Numbered from the stretch's first letter, positions 1 to 6,500 are shown. The stretch is 6,500 bases of DNA from Flavobacteriaceae bacterium (GCA_003511845.1 DOIV01000170.1:595-7094), one strand, 5' to 3'. Notes: a model not told the origin generated them from the sequence alone. A program made the numbers and translations.

Positions 1-2048
1 CCCCAATATTTTTTGAATTCTATTTCTGGCTTGATGTATTGAGCAATTTTTAGGCCCAATAATTCTTTTTGAGAGCCATCTTTAGGACTTTTAACAAATA
101 GAGTGGTAATGCTACCAGATGAAATAAACCTCCCCATAAAACTCAAGAAATTATTATCTTTAAAATTCTCTCTACTGTTGTACTTATATGTATAAGAAAT
201 TACAGGCACTAAAAAATCTTCGGTCAATATGTTTTTGCGTTCATCAACTTTTTGTACTGTTAAAAATTCATTTAGATTAGTGTTTTTATAATTTCCAGTA
301 AAAAGGACTTGATTGATATAATTTTCAGGCACTACATTTCCTACTTCACCTGATTCGTTATTTGGTGTTATTATTTGTGAAACATCATTTAACTTGCTCA
401 GCTCTTTAGTAAATCTAGTAAAGTATTTATCAACTCTTAAGTTATTAATGTATTGCAAGTTTAACAATTCAAATTTATGATGGGTAGTTTTAGAACTTTG
501 CCATGTATAATCAATTACGCCAGTAATATTTTGCCTATCTAAACCTATATTACGCTGGGTATTGATGTTTATACGAATATTTGTTTTTGGGGCCATTTTT
601 TTTGGTATGAACTTTGTGGTTTTGATTGGAAATAATATTCTTGGTATTTTTAACGATATACCAGAACCCATTTCCCAAGAATTTAAACCCAAAAAAGCTG
701 ATTTTTTCGACTCTGAAGCATCTAAAGCAGAGTTTATAAAAGAACCTTGAAAAGACAACTCTAATACTTCTGCTCCTTTAAAGACATTTCTATTTAGCCA
801 AGAAAATTTCCCTAAAACACCAAAAGGTTTATTATTAGAAGTGGTAAATTCAGAATCAAAACCAGCGGAAAACTTTTTTAATGGAGAAAGAAAAATATTT
901 GCAGAGAGTGATCCGTCTTTATTTTCATCATATTTAATATCTAATGAGGGTTTGAAATTTTGAAGTTCACGAAAATGTTTTCTTGTTAAATCACGTTCAA
1001 TATCTTTATAAACACCATCTAATTGAATAATAATTGAATTTGCTAAATATTTAGGATTGTATTTTAATCTGTCAGTGGCATAAAATGTATACCCATTGAA
1101 AGTGGCTGAATCTTGAATTACCTTGTTCTTATCTTTAAATGAAAAATCTGTAAACACATTTACTTTTGTTACTTTTCTTATTTGATAAGGCTTTATATAA
1201 ACACTATCATTATTGTCAAAAAGGCGATCGTGAATTTTTAATGAAATATCAATTTTTTGAGAAGAGTTTAATGTGTCTATCCAAAATTCCATATTATTTT
1301 TACCAAAATAATAAACTCCTGAGTTTCTAAATAGATTTGTTAACCGTTCTTCTTCTTTTTCAAAATTTGAATAATCTATCTGATTTCCTGAATGGATATA
1401 GGTTTTATTTAAATGTCTTTTATAAAGAGAGTCTAAAACAGGAGAATTAATTTCTGTTGCAATACTATCAATAAAATAAGGTTTATTTTTTGTTACTAAA
1501 TAATCTACAATAGTTTTTTTATTATTTTTTTTATCTTGTTTAAATGAAACTTCTGAATTAAAATAGCCCTTACTTTGAAAATATTTTGTCAATGATAATA
1601 CAGATTTATTAATTTTTAAACTATCAGAAATTATAGGAGAGTTGCCACTTTTTATAATCCATGAGTTTATTCCTTTATAAGACTTCTCGATAGCTTTTAC
1701 TTGTTTTATTGAAAATATGTTAACTAATTTTTTTTCTTTATTAGGATTTTTTTCTAACCAATTTTTAAAAGTATTTTTATAGTTGTGATCGGCAAAATTG
1801 TAGATATGTAACGAAAAAGGAATCCCAAGTACTTTTGTATTAGGTGTTTGTCTTAAATAGCTTATTATTTCAGGATTGGAAGTTTTTTTATCATCAACAA
1901 TAATATTGTTTTTTGTTAATAGGTATTTGCCTTCAGGAACTCTTTTAGTTGCATCACAAGAAATAATTACAATGAGAAGTAAAATAAATACTGTTATTTT
2001 AGCAAAAAATCTATACAATACAGTTCGTTTTTTAAAGAAGTAATACAT
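1..2048 (-). CDS. tamL: TamL-type BamA-like outer-membrane lipoprotein, N-terminal 682 residues (cut by window edge)
   Basis: Seen: one reading frame is open on the minus strand from an ATG at 2048 to the window edge, giving 682 codons with no stop. The N-terminus has a basic stretch, a hydrophobic core and a lipobox, IIS-C, with Cys31 as the predicted lipidated residue, followed by DATKRVPEGKYLL, a stretch typical of flavobacterial TamL. Residues about 40-380 look like the periplasmic POTRA part (for example NSWIIKSG from residue 128). From about residue 384 (FLSPLKKFSAGF) the sequence alternates as in a 16-stranded Omp85 barrel, with the family-like PRILFP at 469-474. Known: TamL replaces TamA in Bacteroidota, is a lipoprotein, and works with TamB in outer-membrane biogenesis. 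Inference: about 80-170 C-terminal residues, including the barrel end, lie outside the window. The start is supported by an in-frame stop at 2073-2075 and by the signal peptide. It could be called simply a BamA/TamA family protein. Confidence 0.88.
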   Translation of the reverse strand, partial: MYYFFKKRTVLYRFFAKITVFILLLIVIISCDATKRVPEGKYLLTKNNIIVDDKKTSNPEIISYLRQTPNTKVLGIPFSLHIYNFADHNYKNTFKNWLEKNPNKEKKLVNIFSIKQVKAIEKSYKGINSWIIKSGNSPIISDSLKINKSVLSLTKYFQSKGYFNSEVSFKQDKKNNKKTIVDYLVTKNKPYFIDSIATEINSPVLDSLYKRHLNKTYIHSGNQIDYSNFEKEEERLTNLFRNSGVYYFGKNNMEFWIDTLNSSQKIDISLKIHDRLFDNNDSVYIKPYQIRKVTKVNVFTDFSFKDKNKVIQDSATFNGYTFYATDRLKYNPKYLANSIIIQLDGVYKDIERDLTRKHFRELQNFKPSLDIKYDENKDGSLSANIFLSPLKKFSAGFDSEFTTSNNKPFGVLGKFSWLNRNVFKGAEVLELSFQGSFINSALDASESKKSAFLGLNSWEMGSGISLKIPRILFPIKTTKFIPKKMAPKTNIRININTQRNIGLDRQNITGVIDYTWQSSKTTHHKFELLNLQYINNLRVDKYFTRFTKELSKLNDVSQIITPNNESGEVGNVVPENYINQVLFTGNYKNTNLNEFLTVQKVDERKNILTEDFLVPVISYTYKYNSRENFKDNNFLSFMGRFISSGSITTLFVKSPKDGSQKELLGLKIAQYIKPEIEFKKYW

Positions 2049-2057
2049 TAATAACGT

Positions 2058-2090
2058 CAAAAATACTACTATTTAAATGTTAAGCAAAAA
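2058..2090 (-). promoter_or_regulatory. Candidate promoter for tamL (Bacteroidota -33/-7 type)
   Basis: On the minus strand TATTTTTG (2065-2058) matches the Bacteroidota -7 consensus TAnnTTTG exactly. TTTTTG (2090-2085) supplies a -33 TTG with a 19-nt spacer, within the usual 17-23. The -33 box lies inside the first codons of the divergent methyltransferase gene. Only 9 nt separate the -7 box from the tamL ATG, so the mRNA would have almost no leader. In such AT-rich DNA a chance match is possible. Confidence 0.4.
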
Positions 2091-2802
2091 TCAACACAAA
2101 TTAATAACGAGTTTACATCAAAAAAAGTACCGAAATCAACATCAACTGTTTGTTGTTGAAGGAGTGAAGGTTGTAAATGAATTTTTATCATCATCAATTC
2201 AATTGGAAAAATTATTTTGTACAGAAGATTATTATAATTCAAATGCAAAACATACTACGCAAATCATTACTGAAAATGAATTGGCAAAAATCAGTAATTT
2301 ATCAACACCAAATAAAGTGCTGGGCCTTTTTAAAATTCCTAAACCAATAGTTTTAGATGATAAAGGATTGATTCTGGTATTAGATACAATAAATGACCCT
2401 GGAAATCTAGGTACAATTATTAGATTGTGCGATTGGTTTGGTGTAACAAAACTTGTGTGTTCTAAAAACACAGTTGATTGTTACAATGCTAAAGTTGTAC
2501 AAGCTACTATGGGTTCTTTAAGTAGGTTACCTGTTGTTTATACTGACTTAGAAAGTTATTTAAGTGCTATAGAATTGCCAGTATATGGAGCAATTATGAA
2601 AGGGGAAAATATTTATAAAACAAAAATAAAGAAAGATGCTATTTTAGTAATGGGTAGTGAATCAAATGGTATATCTAAAGATATAGAAGGTTTTTTAACC
2701 CAAAAAATTACCATTCCAAGATTTGATAAAAATAATAGTACAGAAAGTTTAAATGTAGCAACTGCAACAGCTATATTATTAAATGAATTTAGAAGAAGTT
2801 AA
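2077..2802 (+). CDS. TrmH/SpoU-family RNA 2'-O-ribose methyltransferase
   Basis: A 241-residue SPOUT-superfamily enzyme expected to move a methyl group from S-adenosylmethionine to a ribose 2'-OH in rRNA or tRNA. Residues about 1-90 form the N-terminal substrate-binding part (start MLSKNQHKLITSL). The catalytic knotted domain follows, with motif 1 NDPGNLGTIIR at 106-116 (Asn110, Arg116), motif 2 VMGSESNGIS at 191-200 (Glu195) and motif 3 from IPRF at 213 to ESLNVA at 223-228 (Ser224, Asn226). These match the conserved Asn/Arg/Glu/Ser-x-Asn set of TrmH. Full length. The start gives the conserved MLSK opening and leaves only 28 bp to the divergent tamL. Downstream it converges on porT with an 11-bp gap. 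The exact target nucleotide cannot be read from the sequence: RlmB-like (23S G2251), TsnR-like and TrmH-like enzymes all share this architecture. No clear promoter was found; one would have to lie inside tamL. Confidence 0.93.
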   Translation: MLSKNQHKLITSLHQKKYRNQHQLFVVEGVKVVNEFLSSSIQLEKLFCTEDYYNSNAKHTTQIITENELAKISNLSTPNKVLGLFKIPKPIVLDDKGLILVLDTINDPGNLGTIIRLCDWFGVTKLVCSKNTVDCYNAKVVQATMGSLSRLPVVYTDLESYLSAIELPVYGAIMKGENIYKTKIKKDAILVMGSESNGISKDIEGFLTQKITIPRFDKNNSTESLNVATATAILLNEFRRS

Positions 2803-2813
2803 TAATTTATATC

Positions 2814-3512
2814 TTATTCAAAAGTGAAATTGATAAATACACCACGTGTGCCAAAATAATCAATTGGCCTTGTCCATGGGCTACTTGGGTTATTGTCACG
2901 CAACATTTCATTATTAATAGCAAAAATACCACGTATGGAAGGTGAAAATTTAAAATAAGGTAAATAGAAGTCAACGCCTAAACCAACTTCATACATAAAA
3001 CTACTTGTTTTCATTCTAAATTGACCTTCTTTATTATCATCTGTGTTGTTTTGATTGCTAGAAAAATTATAATCATAAGAGACACCTCCAATTAAAAAGG
3101 CACGCATATTATCTAGTCTATTAGTTCTAAATTGTAGTAATAAAGGCATTCTAAAATAAGTGCCAGGCACTTTTCTTATTTTATCCTTATCGGTATTTGG
3201 TATGGTGGGGTTTGTAAACGTTAATGTTTTTGTATTACTAGATAAGCCAGGTTCAAAACGTAAATTTAAGTTGTCACTTATATTATAACCCAATACTAAA
3301 CCTATATTAAACCCATAAGTTTCTTCAACTTCGACAAAAGAATTTGGGAGATCATAACTTATTCTAAAGCTTTTTTTATTGAGCCCTAAATAGTAACCAT
3401 AGTGGATTTTCTTTTTGTCCATATTTGGTTTATATATTACCCTGTCTTTTTGAGCAAAGGCATTACCAAATAAAAAAAGCATACTAACAATACACAAAAA
3501 CAATTTTTTCAT
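2814..3512 (-). CDS. porT: Type IX secretion system outer-membrane protein PorT
   Basis: A 232-residue predicted outer-membrane beta-barrel with a Sec signal peptide: MKK, a hydrophobic stretch, and AFA-Q, giving cleavage after residue 20. The mature part has the recognisable PorT/SprT signatures IHYGYYLGLN (36-45), LRFEPGLSSNTKTL (84-97), VPGTYFRMPLLLQF (115-128), GGVSYDYNFSSN (142-153), YFKFSPSIRG (186-195) and a C-terminal strand YFGTRGVFINFTFE. Known: PorT (SprT in Flavobacterium johnsoniae) is needed for type IX secretion and gliding, the route by which Bacteroidota export proteins carrying C-terminal sorting domains. Its exact role in the machine is less clear than that of the core parts. 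Length is typical and nothing is broken. The start is preceded by an A-rich AAAAATAAATAA rather than a Shine-Dalgarno. It lies 84 bp downstream of ubiE on the same strand, so co-transcription is plausible. Confidence 0.92.
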   Translation of the reverse strand: MKKLFLCIVSMLFLFGNAFAQKDRVIYKPNMDKKKIHYGYYLGLNKKSFRISYDLPNSFVEVEETYGFNIGLVLGYNISDNLNLRFEPGLSSNTKTLTFTNPTIPNTDKDKIRKVPGTYFRMPLLLQFRTNRLDNMRAFLIGGVSYDYNFSSNQNNTDDNKEGQFRMKTSSFMYEVGLGVDFYLPYFKFSPSIRGIFAINNEMLRDNNPSSPWTRPIDYFGTRGVFINFTFE

Positions 3513-3534
3513 TTATTTATTTTTTCACTTCTCA

Positions 3535-3562
3535 ATAATTTACGCTACCATTTGTAAATTAT
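3535..3562. repeat. Perfect 9-bp inverted repeat in the ubiE-porT gap
   Basis: ATAATTTAC (3535-3543) and GTAAATTAT (3554-3562) are exact reverse complements around a 10-nt centre. The dyad ends 22 bp before the porT start. Eight of nine pairs are A-T, so the RNA hairpin would be weak, and there is no T-run after it on the minus strand, so it is not a standard terminator. It could be an operator, an mRNA processing site or chance. Confidence 0.55.
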
Positions 3563-3596
3563 GAGGTTATTATAAAACATTAGCTGCGTTTACTAT

Positions 3597-4325
3597 TTAT
3601 TTTGTTGCAGTATAAATAGAAGCAGACCCAAAAGTTAAGGGTTTGTTAGTTGCATTATTAAACCCATTTTTTTCTAAAATATTGTTGAACTTTTTTCCAT
3701 AAGGAAAAAATGCGGCAGATTCAGGTAAATATGAATAAGCTCTTTTGTCTTTAGACACTAATTTTCCTATGGTTGGGATAATATATTTAGAATAAAAATT
3801 AAATAACTGTTTTATTGGAAAATTTTCAGGTTGAGATGTTTCTAAGACCACAAAAACACCATTAGGTTTCAAGACTCTATATATTTCTTGTAAACCTTTA
3901 TCTAAATTCTCAAAATTACGAACTCCAAAACCTACGGTTATGGCATCAAATTTATTATCTTCAAAAGGTAAGTTTTCTGAATCACCTAAAATCATTTCGA
4001 TTAATCCATCAAGGTTTTTCTCTTTTACTTTTTTTATACCAACTTCAAGCATTCCTTTAGAAATATCTAAACCAATAATTTTTTTAGGTTTTAATGTTGC
4101 CAACATTATAGCAAAATCTCCTGTACCGGTAGCAATATCAAGGATAGTATTTGGACTTTTATCGCCAACAATTTTCACTACTCTTTTACGCCATTTTATA
4201 TCTATTCCAAAAGTCATGATTCTATTTAAAAAGTCATAATTACTAGAAACATTATCAAACATTTCAGCAACTTGCTCTTTTTTACTAAGTGTTGAATCTT
4301 TATATGGTGTAACTTTTGTACTCAT
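3597..4325 (-). CDS. ubiE: Demethylmenaquinone methyltransferase (UbiE/MenG)
   Basis: A 242-residue class I S-adenosylmethionine-dependent methyltransferase. The UbiE/COQ5 signature 1 region is [18 protein letters not shown] at 30-47. The SAM-binding motif I is [10 protein letters not shown] at 61-70, with the acidic end of strand 2 in IGLDIS at 84-89, and motif LGDSENLPF at 113-121. Signature 2 is [20 protein letters not shown] at 134-153. Role: it C-methylates demethylmenaquinone to menaquinone. Flavobacteria use menaquinone as their respiratory quinone, so the MenG role rather than the ubiquinone role is inferred. The protein is cytoplasmic or peripheral at the inner membrane. Full length; the start [10 protein letters not shown] fits the family opening and an exact TAnnTTTG box lies 11 nt upstream. 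porT follows on the same strand after 84 bp, and queA is divergent with 193 bp between the two start codons. Confidence 0.96.
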   Translation of the reverse strand: MSTKVTPYKDSTLSKKEQVAEMFDNVSSNYDFLNRIMTFGIDIKWRKRVVKIVGDKSPNTILDIATGTGDFAIMLATLKPKKIIGLDISKGMLEVGIKKVKEKNLDGLIEMILGDSENLPFEDNKFDAITVGFGVRNFENLDKGLQEIYRVLKPNGVFVVLETSQPENFPIKQLFNFYSKYIIPTIGKLVSKDKRAYSYLPESAAFFPYGKKFNNILEKNGFNNATNKPLTFGSASIYTATK

Positions 4326-4336
4326 TATTTTTTTGA

Positions 4337-4344
4337 CAAAGATA
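4337..4344 (-). promoter_or_regulatory. Candidate -7 promoter element for ubiE
   Basis: TATCTTTG on the minus strand (4344-4337) is an exact TAnnTTTG match, 11 nt before the ubiE ATG. No TTG lies at the expected -33 distance (the stretch 4361-4371 lacks it), which lowers confidence. If used, the transcript leader would be only a few nucleotides. Confidence 0.42.
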
Positions 4345-4428
4345 GATATTCGTTATAACTTTTTAGTCTTGAATTTACATTTTATAACCCATAAATAATT
4401 GCTATATATAATATAATTCATCAAACAC

Positions 4429-4460
4429 TTGACAAAGGGTATGTTGATATTGTATATTTG
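4429..4460 (+). promoter_or_regulatory. Promoter of queA (Bacteroidota -33/-7 type)
   Basis: TTG (4429-4431), a 21-nt spacer and TATATTTG (4453-4460) match TTG-N17-23-TAnnTTTG exactly. Transcription would begin at about 4464-4468 and leave a leader of roughly 50 nt before the queA ATG. This also argues against any queA start upstream of 4519, since such in-frame starts (for example the ATG at 4441) would precede the transcript. Confidence 0.65.
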
Positions 4461-4480
4461 CATTCGTTTTTTTTTCAAAA

Positions 4481-4501
4481 ATGAAAAAAATGCCGTTATA
4501 A
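4481..4501 (+). other. Possible 6-codon leader ORF before queA
   Basis: Inside the predicted queA leader an ATG at 4481 opens a short frame, M-K-K-M-P-L, ending at TAA 4499-4501. It lies 17 nt before the queA start and in a different frame. The ATG follows CAAAAA and is followed by AAAAAA, a good initiation context in this group. Whether it is translated is unknown, and such short frames arise often by chance. Confidence 0.22.
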
Positions 4502-4518
4502 AAACTAACAAAACCCAT

Positions 4519-5568
4519 ATGAAATTATCACGTTTTAAATTTGAATTACCTGAAGAATTATTAGCTGAATACCCAGCAGAACATAGAGATGAATCAAGAT
4601 TGATGGTCTTAGACAGAGCAACTGGGAAAATAGAACACAAGCAGTTTAAAGACTTGGTGAATTATTTTGATATGGATGATGTTATGGTGTTTAATAACAC
4701 AAAAGTATTTCCTGCAAGGCTATTTGGTAATAAAGAAAAAACAGGAGCAAGAATTGAAGTTTTTTTATTAAGAGAACTAAATGCTGAAAGTCGTTTATGG
4801 GATGTTTTAGTTGATCCGGCTAGAAAAATTAGAATAGGTAATAAATTGTTTTTTGGCGAAAATGAAGACCTAGTAGCTGAGGTAATTGACAATACAACAT
4901 CTAGAGGAAGAACCTTACGTTTCTTATATGATGGACCTTATGATGAATTTAGAAAAAAATTAAGTGAATTGGGTGAAACCCCTTTGCCTAAATATATAAA
5001 TAGAGCGGTTGAACCTTTAGATGATGAAAGATATCAAACCATTTATGCAAAGCATGAAGGTGCAGTTGCAGCTCCAACAGCTGGCTTACATTTTTCTAAA
5101 CATTTATTAAAAAAATTAGAAATTAAAGGTATTAACTTAGAAGAAGTTACTTTGCATGTAGGTTTAGGTACTTTTAATCCTGTTGAGGTAGAAGACTTGT
5201 CTAAACATAAAATGGATTCTGAAGAGATTGATATTCTTGAAAAAGTAGTTAAAGCAGTTAATAAAGGAATCAATACTAAAAAAAGAGTCTGTGCTATTGG
5301 TACAACTGTAATGAGAACTTTAGAAAGTGCTGTAACATCTAATCATCGTTTAAAACCTTATAACGGATGGACAAATAAATTTATTTTTCCTCCTTATGAA
5401 TTTAGTATAGCAAATGCAATGGTAACAAATTTTCATACGCCAAAATCAACTTTAATGATGATGACATCTGCTTTCACTGGTCACGACTTTCTTAAAGAAG
5501 CCTATGAATTAGCGATCAAGGAAAAATACAATTTCTATTCCTATGGCGATGCCATGTTAATTATATAA
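4519..5568 (+). CDS. queA: S-adenosylmethionine:tRNA ribosyltransferase-isomerase QueA
   Basis: A 349-residue cytoplasmic enzyme that transfers and isomerises the ribosyl part of S-adenosylmethionine onto preQ1 in tRNA, forming epoxyqueuosine at wobble position 34 of Asp, Asn, His and Tyr tRNAs. Family motifs are intact: the N-terminus [20 protein letters not shown] (8-27), [13 protein letters not shown] (58-70), [10 protein letters not shown] (76-85), [10 protein letters not shown] (184-193), [15 protein letters not shown] (212-226), [10 protein letters not shown] (261-270) and [16 protein letters not shown] (304-319). The start at 4519 gives the family-typical [11 protein letters not shown] and the usual length. 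The same frame is open further upstream, but that part is AT-rich, unlike the family, and overlaps the promoter. It is transcribed alone: divergent from ubiE, with its own promoter, and followed by a strong terminator 18 bp after the stop. Confidence 0.97.
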   Translation: MKLSRFKFELPEELLAEYPAEHRDESRLMVLDRATGKIEHKQFKDLVNYFDMDDVMVFNNTKVFPARLFGNKEKTGARIEVFLLRELNAESRLWDVLVDPARKIRIGNKLFFGENEDLVAEVIDNTTSRGRTLRFLYDGPYDEFRKKLSELGETPLPKYINRAVEPLDDERYQTIYAKHEGAVAAPTAGLHFSKHLLKKLEIKGINLEEVTLHVGLGTFNPVEVEDLSKHKMDSEEIDILEKVVKAVNKGINTKKRVCAIGTTVMRTLESAVTSNHRLKPYNGWTNKFIFPPYEFSIANAMVTNFHTPKSTLMMMTSAFTGHDFLKEAYELAIKEKYNFYSYGDAMLII

Positions 5569-5586
5569 TTGAATTGATAATATATT

Positions 5587-5620
5587 AAAAAGAGGCTTGT
5601 ATTTTTATAAGCCTCTTTTT
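5587..5620 (+). terminator. Intrinsic terminator after queA
   Basis: AAAAAGAGGCTT (5587-5598) and AAGCCTCTTTTT (5609-5620) form a perfect 12-bp stem with a 10-nt centre. The centre can pair further through G-T, T-A and A-T to a 4-nt TTTT loop, and the right arm ends in a T-run. It starts 18 bp past the queA stop and ends 43 bp before rlmN, separating the two transcription units. The flanking A-run would also allow some termination in the other direction. Confidence 0.9.
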
Positions 5621-5663
5621 GTTTAAAATCAAATACCTTTACCAAAAGTAGGTGTTAATATAA

Positions 5664-6500
5664 ATGGCAAAAAAGCAAGACATACGAGCATTAACCAAAG
5701 AGCAACTTAGAGGTTTTTTTACTCAAAATAAAGACAAAGCTTTTCGTGGTAATCAGGTTTATGAATGGTTATGGCATAAAGCATCCTATTCTTTTGATGA
5801 GATGACCAATCTTTCAAAAGATACAAGAACCATGCTTGAAGAAAACTTTGTAATCAATCATATCAAAGTTGATCAGATGCAACGTTCAAATGATGGTACT
5901 ATTAAAAACGCCATCAAACTACATGATAATATGATTGTAGAGTCGGTTTTAATACCGACAGAAACTAGAACAACCGCTTGTGTTTCTAGCCAAGTTGGTT
6001 GTAGTTTAGATTGTAATTTTTGTGCTACAGCTCGCTTAAAGCGGATGCGGAATTTGAATCCTGATGAGATTTATGATCAAGTGGTTGAAATAGATAAACA
6101 AAGCAGGTTATATAACGGACATAAACTATCTAACATTGTTTTTATGGGCATGGGTGAGCCTCTGTTGAATTATAAAAATGTTTTAGAATCCATAGATAAA
6201 ATTACTTCTGACGAAGGTTTAGGAATGTCGCCAAAGCGAATTACCCTTTCAACAGTTGGCATCCCAAAAATGATAAAAAAATTAGCAGATGATGAAGTGA
6301 AATTCAATTTAGCAGTCTCATTACATTCGGCTATTGATGAAATTCGTTCTAAAATGATGCCTATTAATGATAAAAGTAATTTGGCTGAATTGTTAGCTTC
6401 TTTACAGTATTGGTACGCTAAAACGAAACGTAAAATTACTTTTGAATATGTAATTTGGAAAGGCATAAATGATACTCAAAATGATGCCAACGCCTTGGTA
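5664..6500 (+). CDS. rlmN: Dual-specificity RNA methyltransferase RlmN, first 279 residues (cut by window edge)
   Basis: A radical-SAM methyltransferase that makes 2-methyladenosine at A2503 of 23S rRNA and A37 of some tRNAs. Seen: the frame is open from ATG 5664 to the window end. The N-terminal accessory domain has FRGNQVYEWLWHK (27-39). The iron-sulfur motif C-SLD-C-NF-C is at Cys113, Cys117 and Cys120. MGMGEP is at 161-166, LSTVGIP at 195-201 and AVSLH at 217-221. By spacing to the cluster, Cys106 matches the conserved Cys118 and Glu93 the general base Glu105 of E. coli RlmN. The C-terminal methyl-carrying cysteine (Cys355 in E. coli) would lie beyond the edge. After the cluster it reads CATARLKRMRNL rather than the CATG common in other phyla, which as I recall is usual in Bacteroidota. 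RlmN rather than Cfr is favoured by the housekeeping context and the family-like N-terminus. About 65-70 residues are missing at the right. No clear promoter was found between the terminator and the start. Confidence 0.96.
   Translation, partial: MAKKQDIRALTKEQLRGFFTQNKDKAFRGNQVYEWLWHKASYSFDEMTNLSKDTRTMLEENFVINHIKVDQMQRSNDGTIKNAIKLHDNMIVESVLIPTETRTTACVSSQVGCSLDCNFCATARLKRMRNLNPDEIYDQVVEIDKQSRLYNGHKLSNIVFMGMGEPLLNYKNVLESIDKITSDEGLGMSPKRITLSTVGIPKMIKKLADDEVKFNLAVSLHSAIDEIRSKMMPINDKSNLAELLASLQYWYAKTKRKITFEYVIWKGINDTQNDANALV

Noticed and set aside
562..750. A 62-codon plus-strand ORF with a hydrophobic start
   Set aside because: It lies wholly opposite the barrel-coding part of tamL, whose frame is open and family-like over the whole stretch. 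It is a shadow.
4429..4518. A 30-codon N-terminal extension of queA from an upstream TTG or from ATG 4441
   Set aside because: The extension has no family likeness, is simple AT-rich sequence and overlaps the queA promoter. The ATG at 4519 gives the normal length and N-terminus.
4461..4520. A preQ1 class I riboswitch before queA, suggested by an A-rich tail AAAAACTAAC
   Set aside because: The aptamer needs a short GC-containing stem and a C-rich loop before the A-rich tail. Only a T/A hairpin is present after the predicted transcription start, so the likeness is confined to the tail.
4353..4640. A 95-codon minus-strand ORF over the queA start and the ubiE-queA gap
   Set aside because: It covers the queA promoter and conserved N-terminal coding region on the opposite strand and resembles no known protein.
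5619..5641. A promoter for rlmN made of TTG (5619-5621) and TACCTTTA (5634-5641)
   Set aside because: The spacer is only 12 nt and the -7 box lacks the final G. The TTG also overlaps the end of the queA terminator.
6170..6466. A 98-codon minus-strand ORF inside rlmN
   Set aside because: The plus strand here carries conserved RlmN motifs. The antisense frame is a by-product of codon use.

Overview
This AT-rich window (about 30% G+C by eye) comes from the chromosome of a Bacteroidota bacterium, most likely a member of Flavobacteriaceae. Three things point there: the protein sequences (a TamL-type BamA-like lipoprotein and the type IX secretion protein PorT), promoter elements of the TTG-N17-23-TAnnTTTG type, and the absence of Shine-Dalgarno sequences in front of any of the six genes. 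The sequence is almost fully coding, and the longest non-coding stretch is the 193 bp between ubiE and queA. I see no mobile element, CRISPR array, tRNA, rRNA or sign of recent transfer.

Layout. Positions 1-2048 (minus) hold the first 682 codons of tamL, an outer-membrane Omp85/BamA-family protein with a lipoprotein signal, cut by the left edge. This ORF runs off the window and is open throughout. Only 28 bp separate its start from the divergent start of a SpoU/TrmH-family RNA 2'-O-methyltransferase (2077-2802, plus). That gene converges, across an 11-bp gap, on porT (2814-3512, minus). ubiE (3597-4325, minus) lies upstream of porT on the same strand with an 84-bp gap that contains a 9-bp inverted repeat, so ubiE-porT may be one transcript. 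Divergent from ubiE is queA (4519-5568, plus), which has a good promoter and a strong intrinsic terminator. rlmN (5664 to the right edge, plus) is cut after 279 codons.

Two themes run through the window. One is the cell envelope and energy: TamL (outer-membrane assembly), PorT (type IX secretion) and UbiE/MenG (last step of menaquinone synthesis). The other is RNA modification: a TrmH-like rRNA/tRNA 2'-O-methyltransferase, QueA (queuosine in tRNA anticodons) and RlmN (m2A in 23S rRNA and tRNA). The two sets are interleaved and mostly on opposite strands, which looks like conserved flavobacterial housekeeping synteny rather than a functional system. I found no convincing undescribed system. 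The points worth a second look are regulatory: very short predicted leaders for tamL and ubiE, a possible 6-codon leader ORF before queA, the dyad before porT, and the tight convergent junction.
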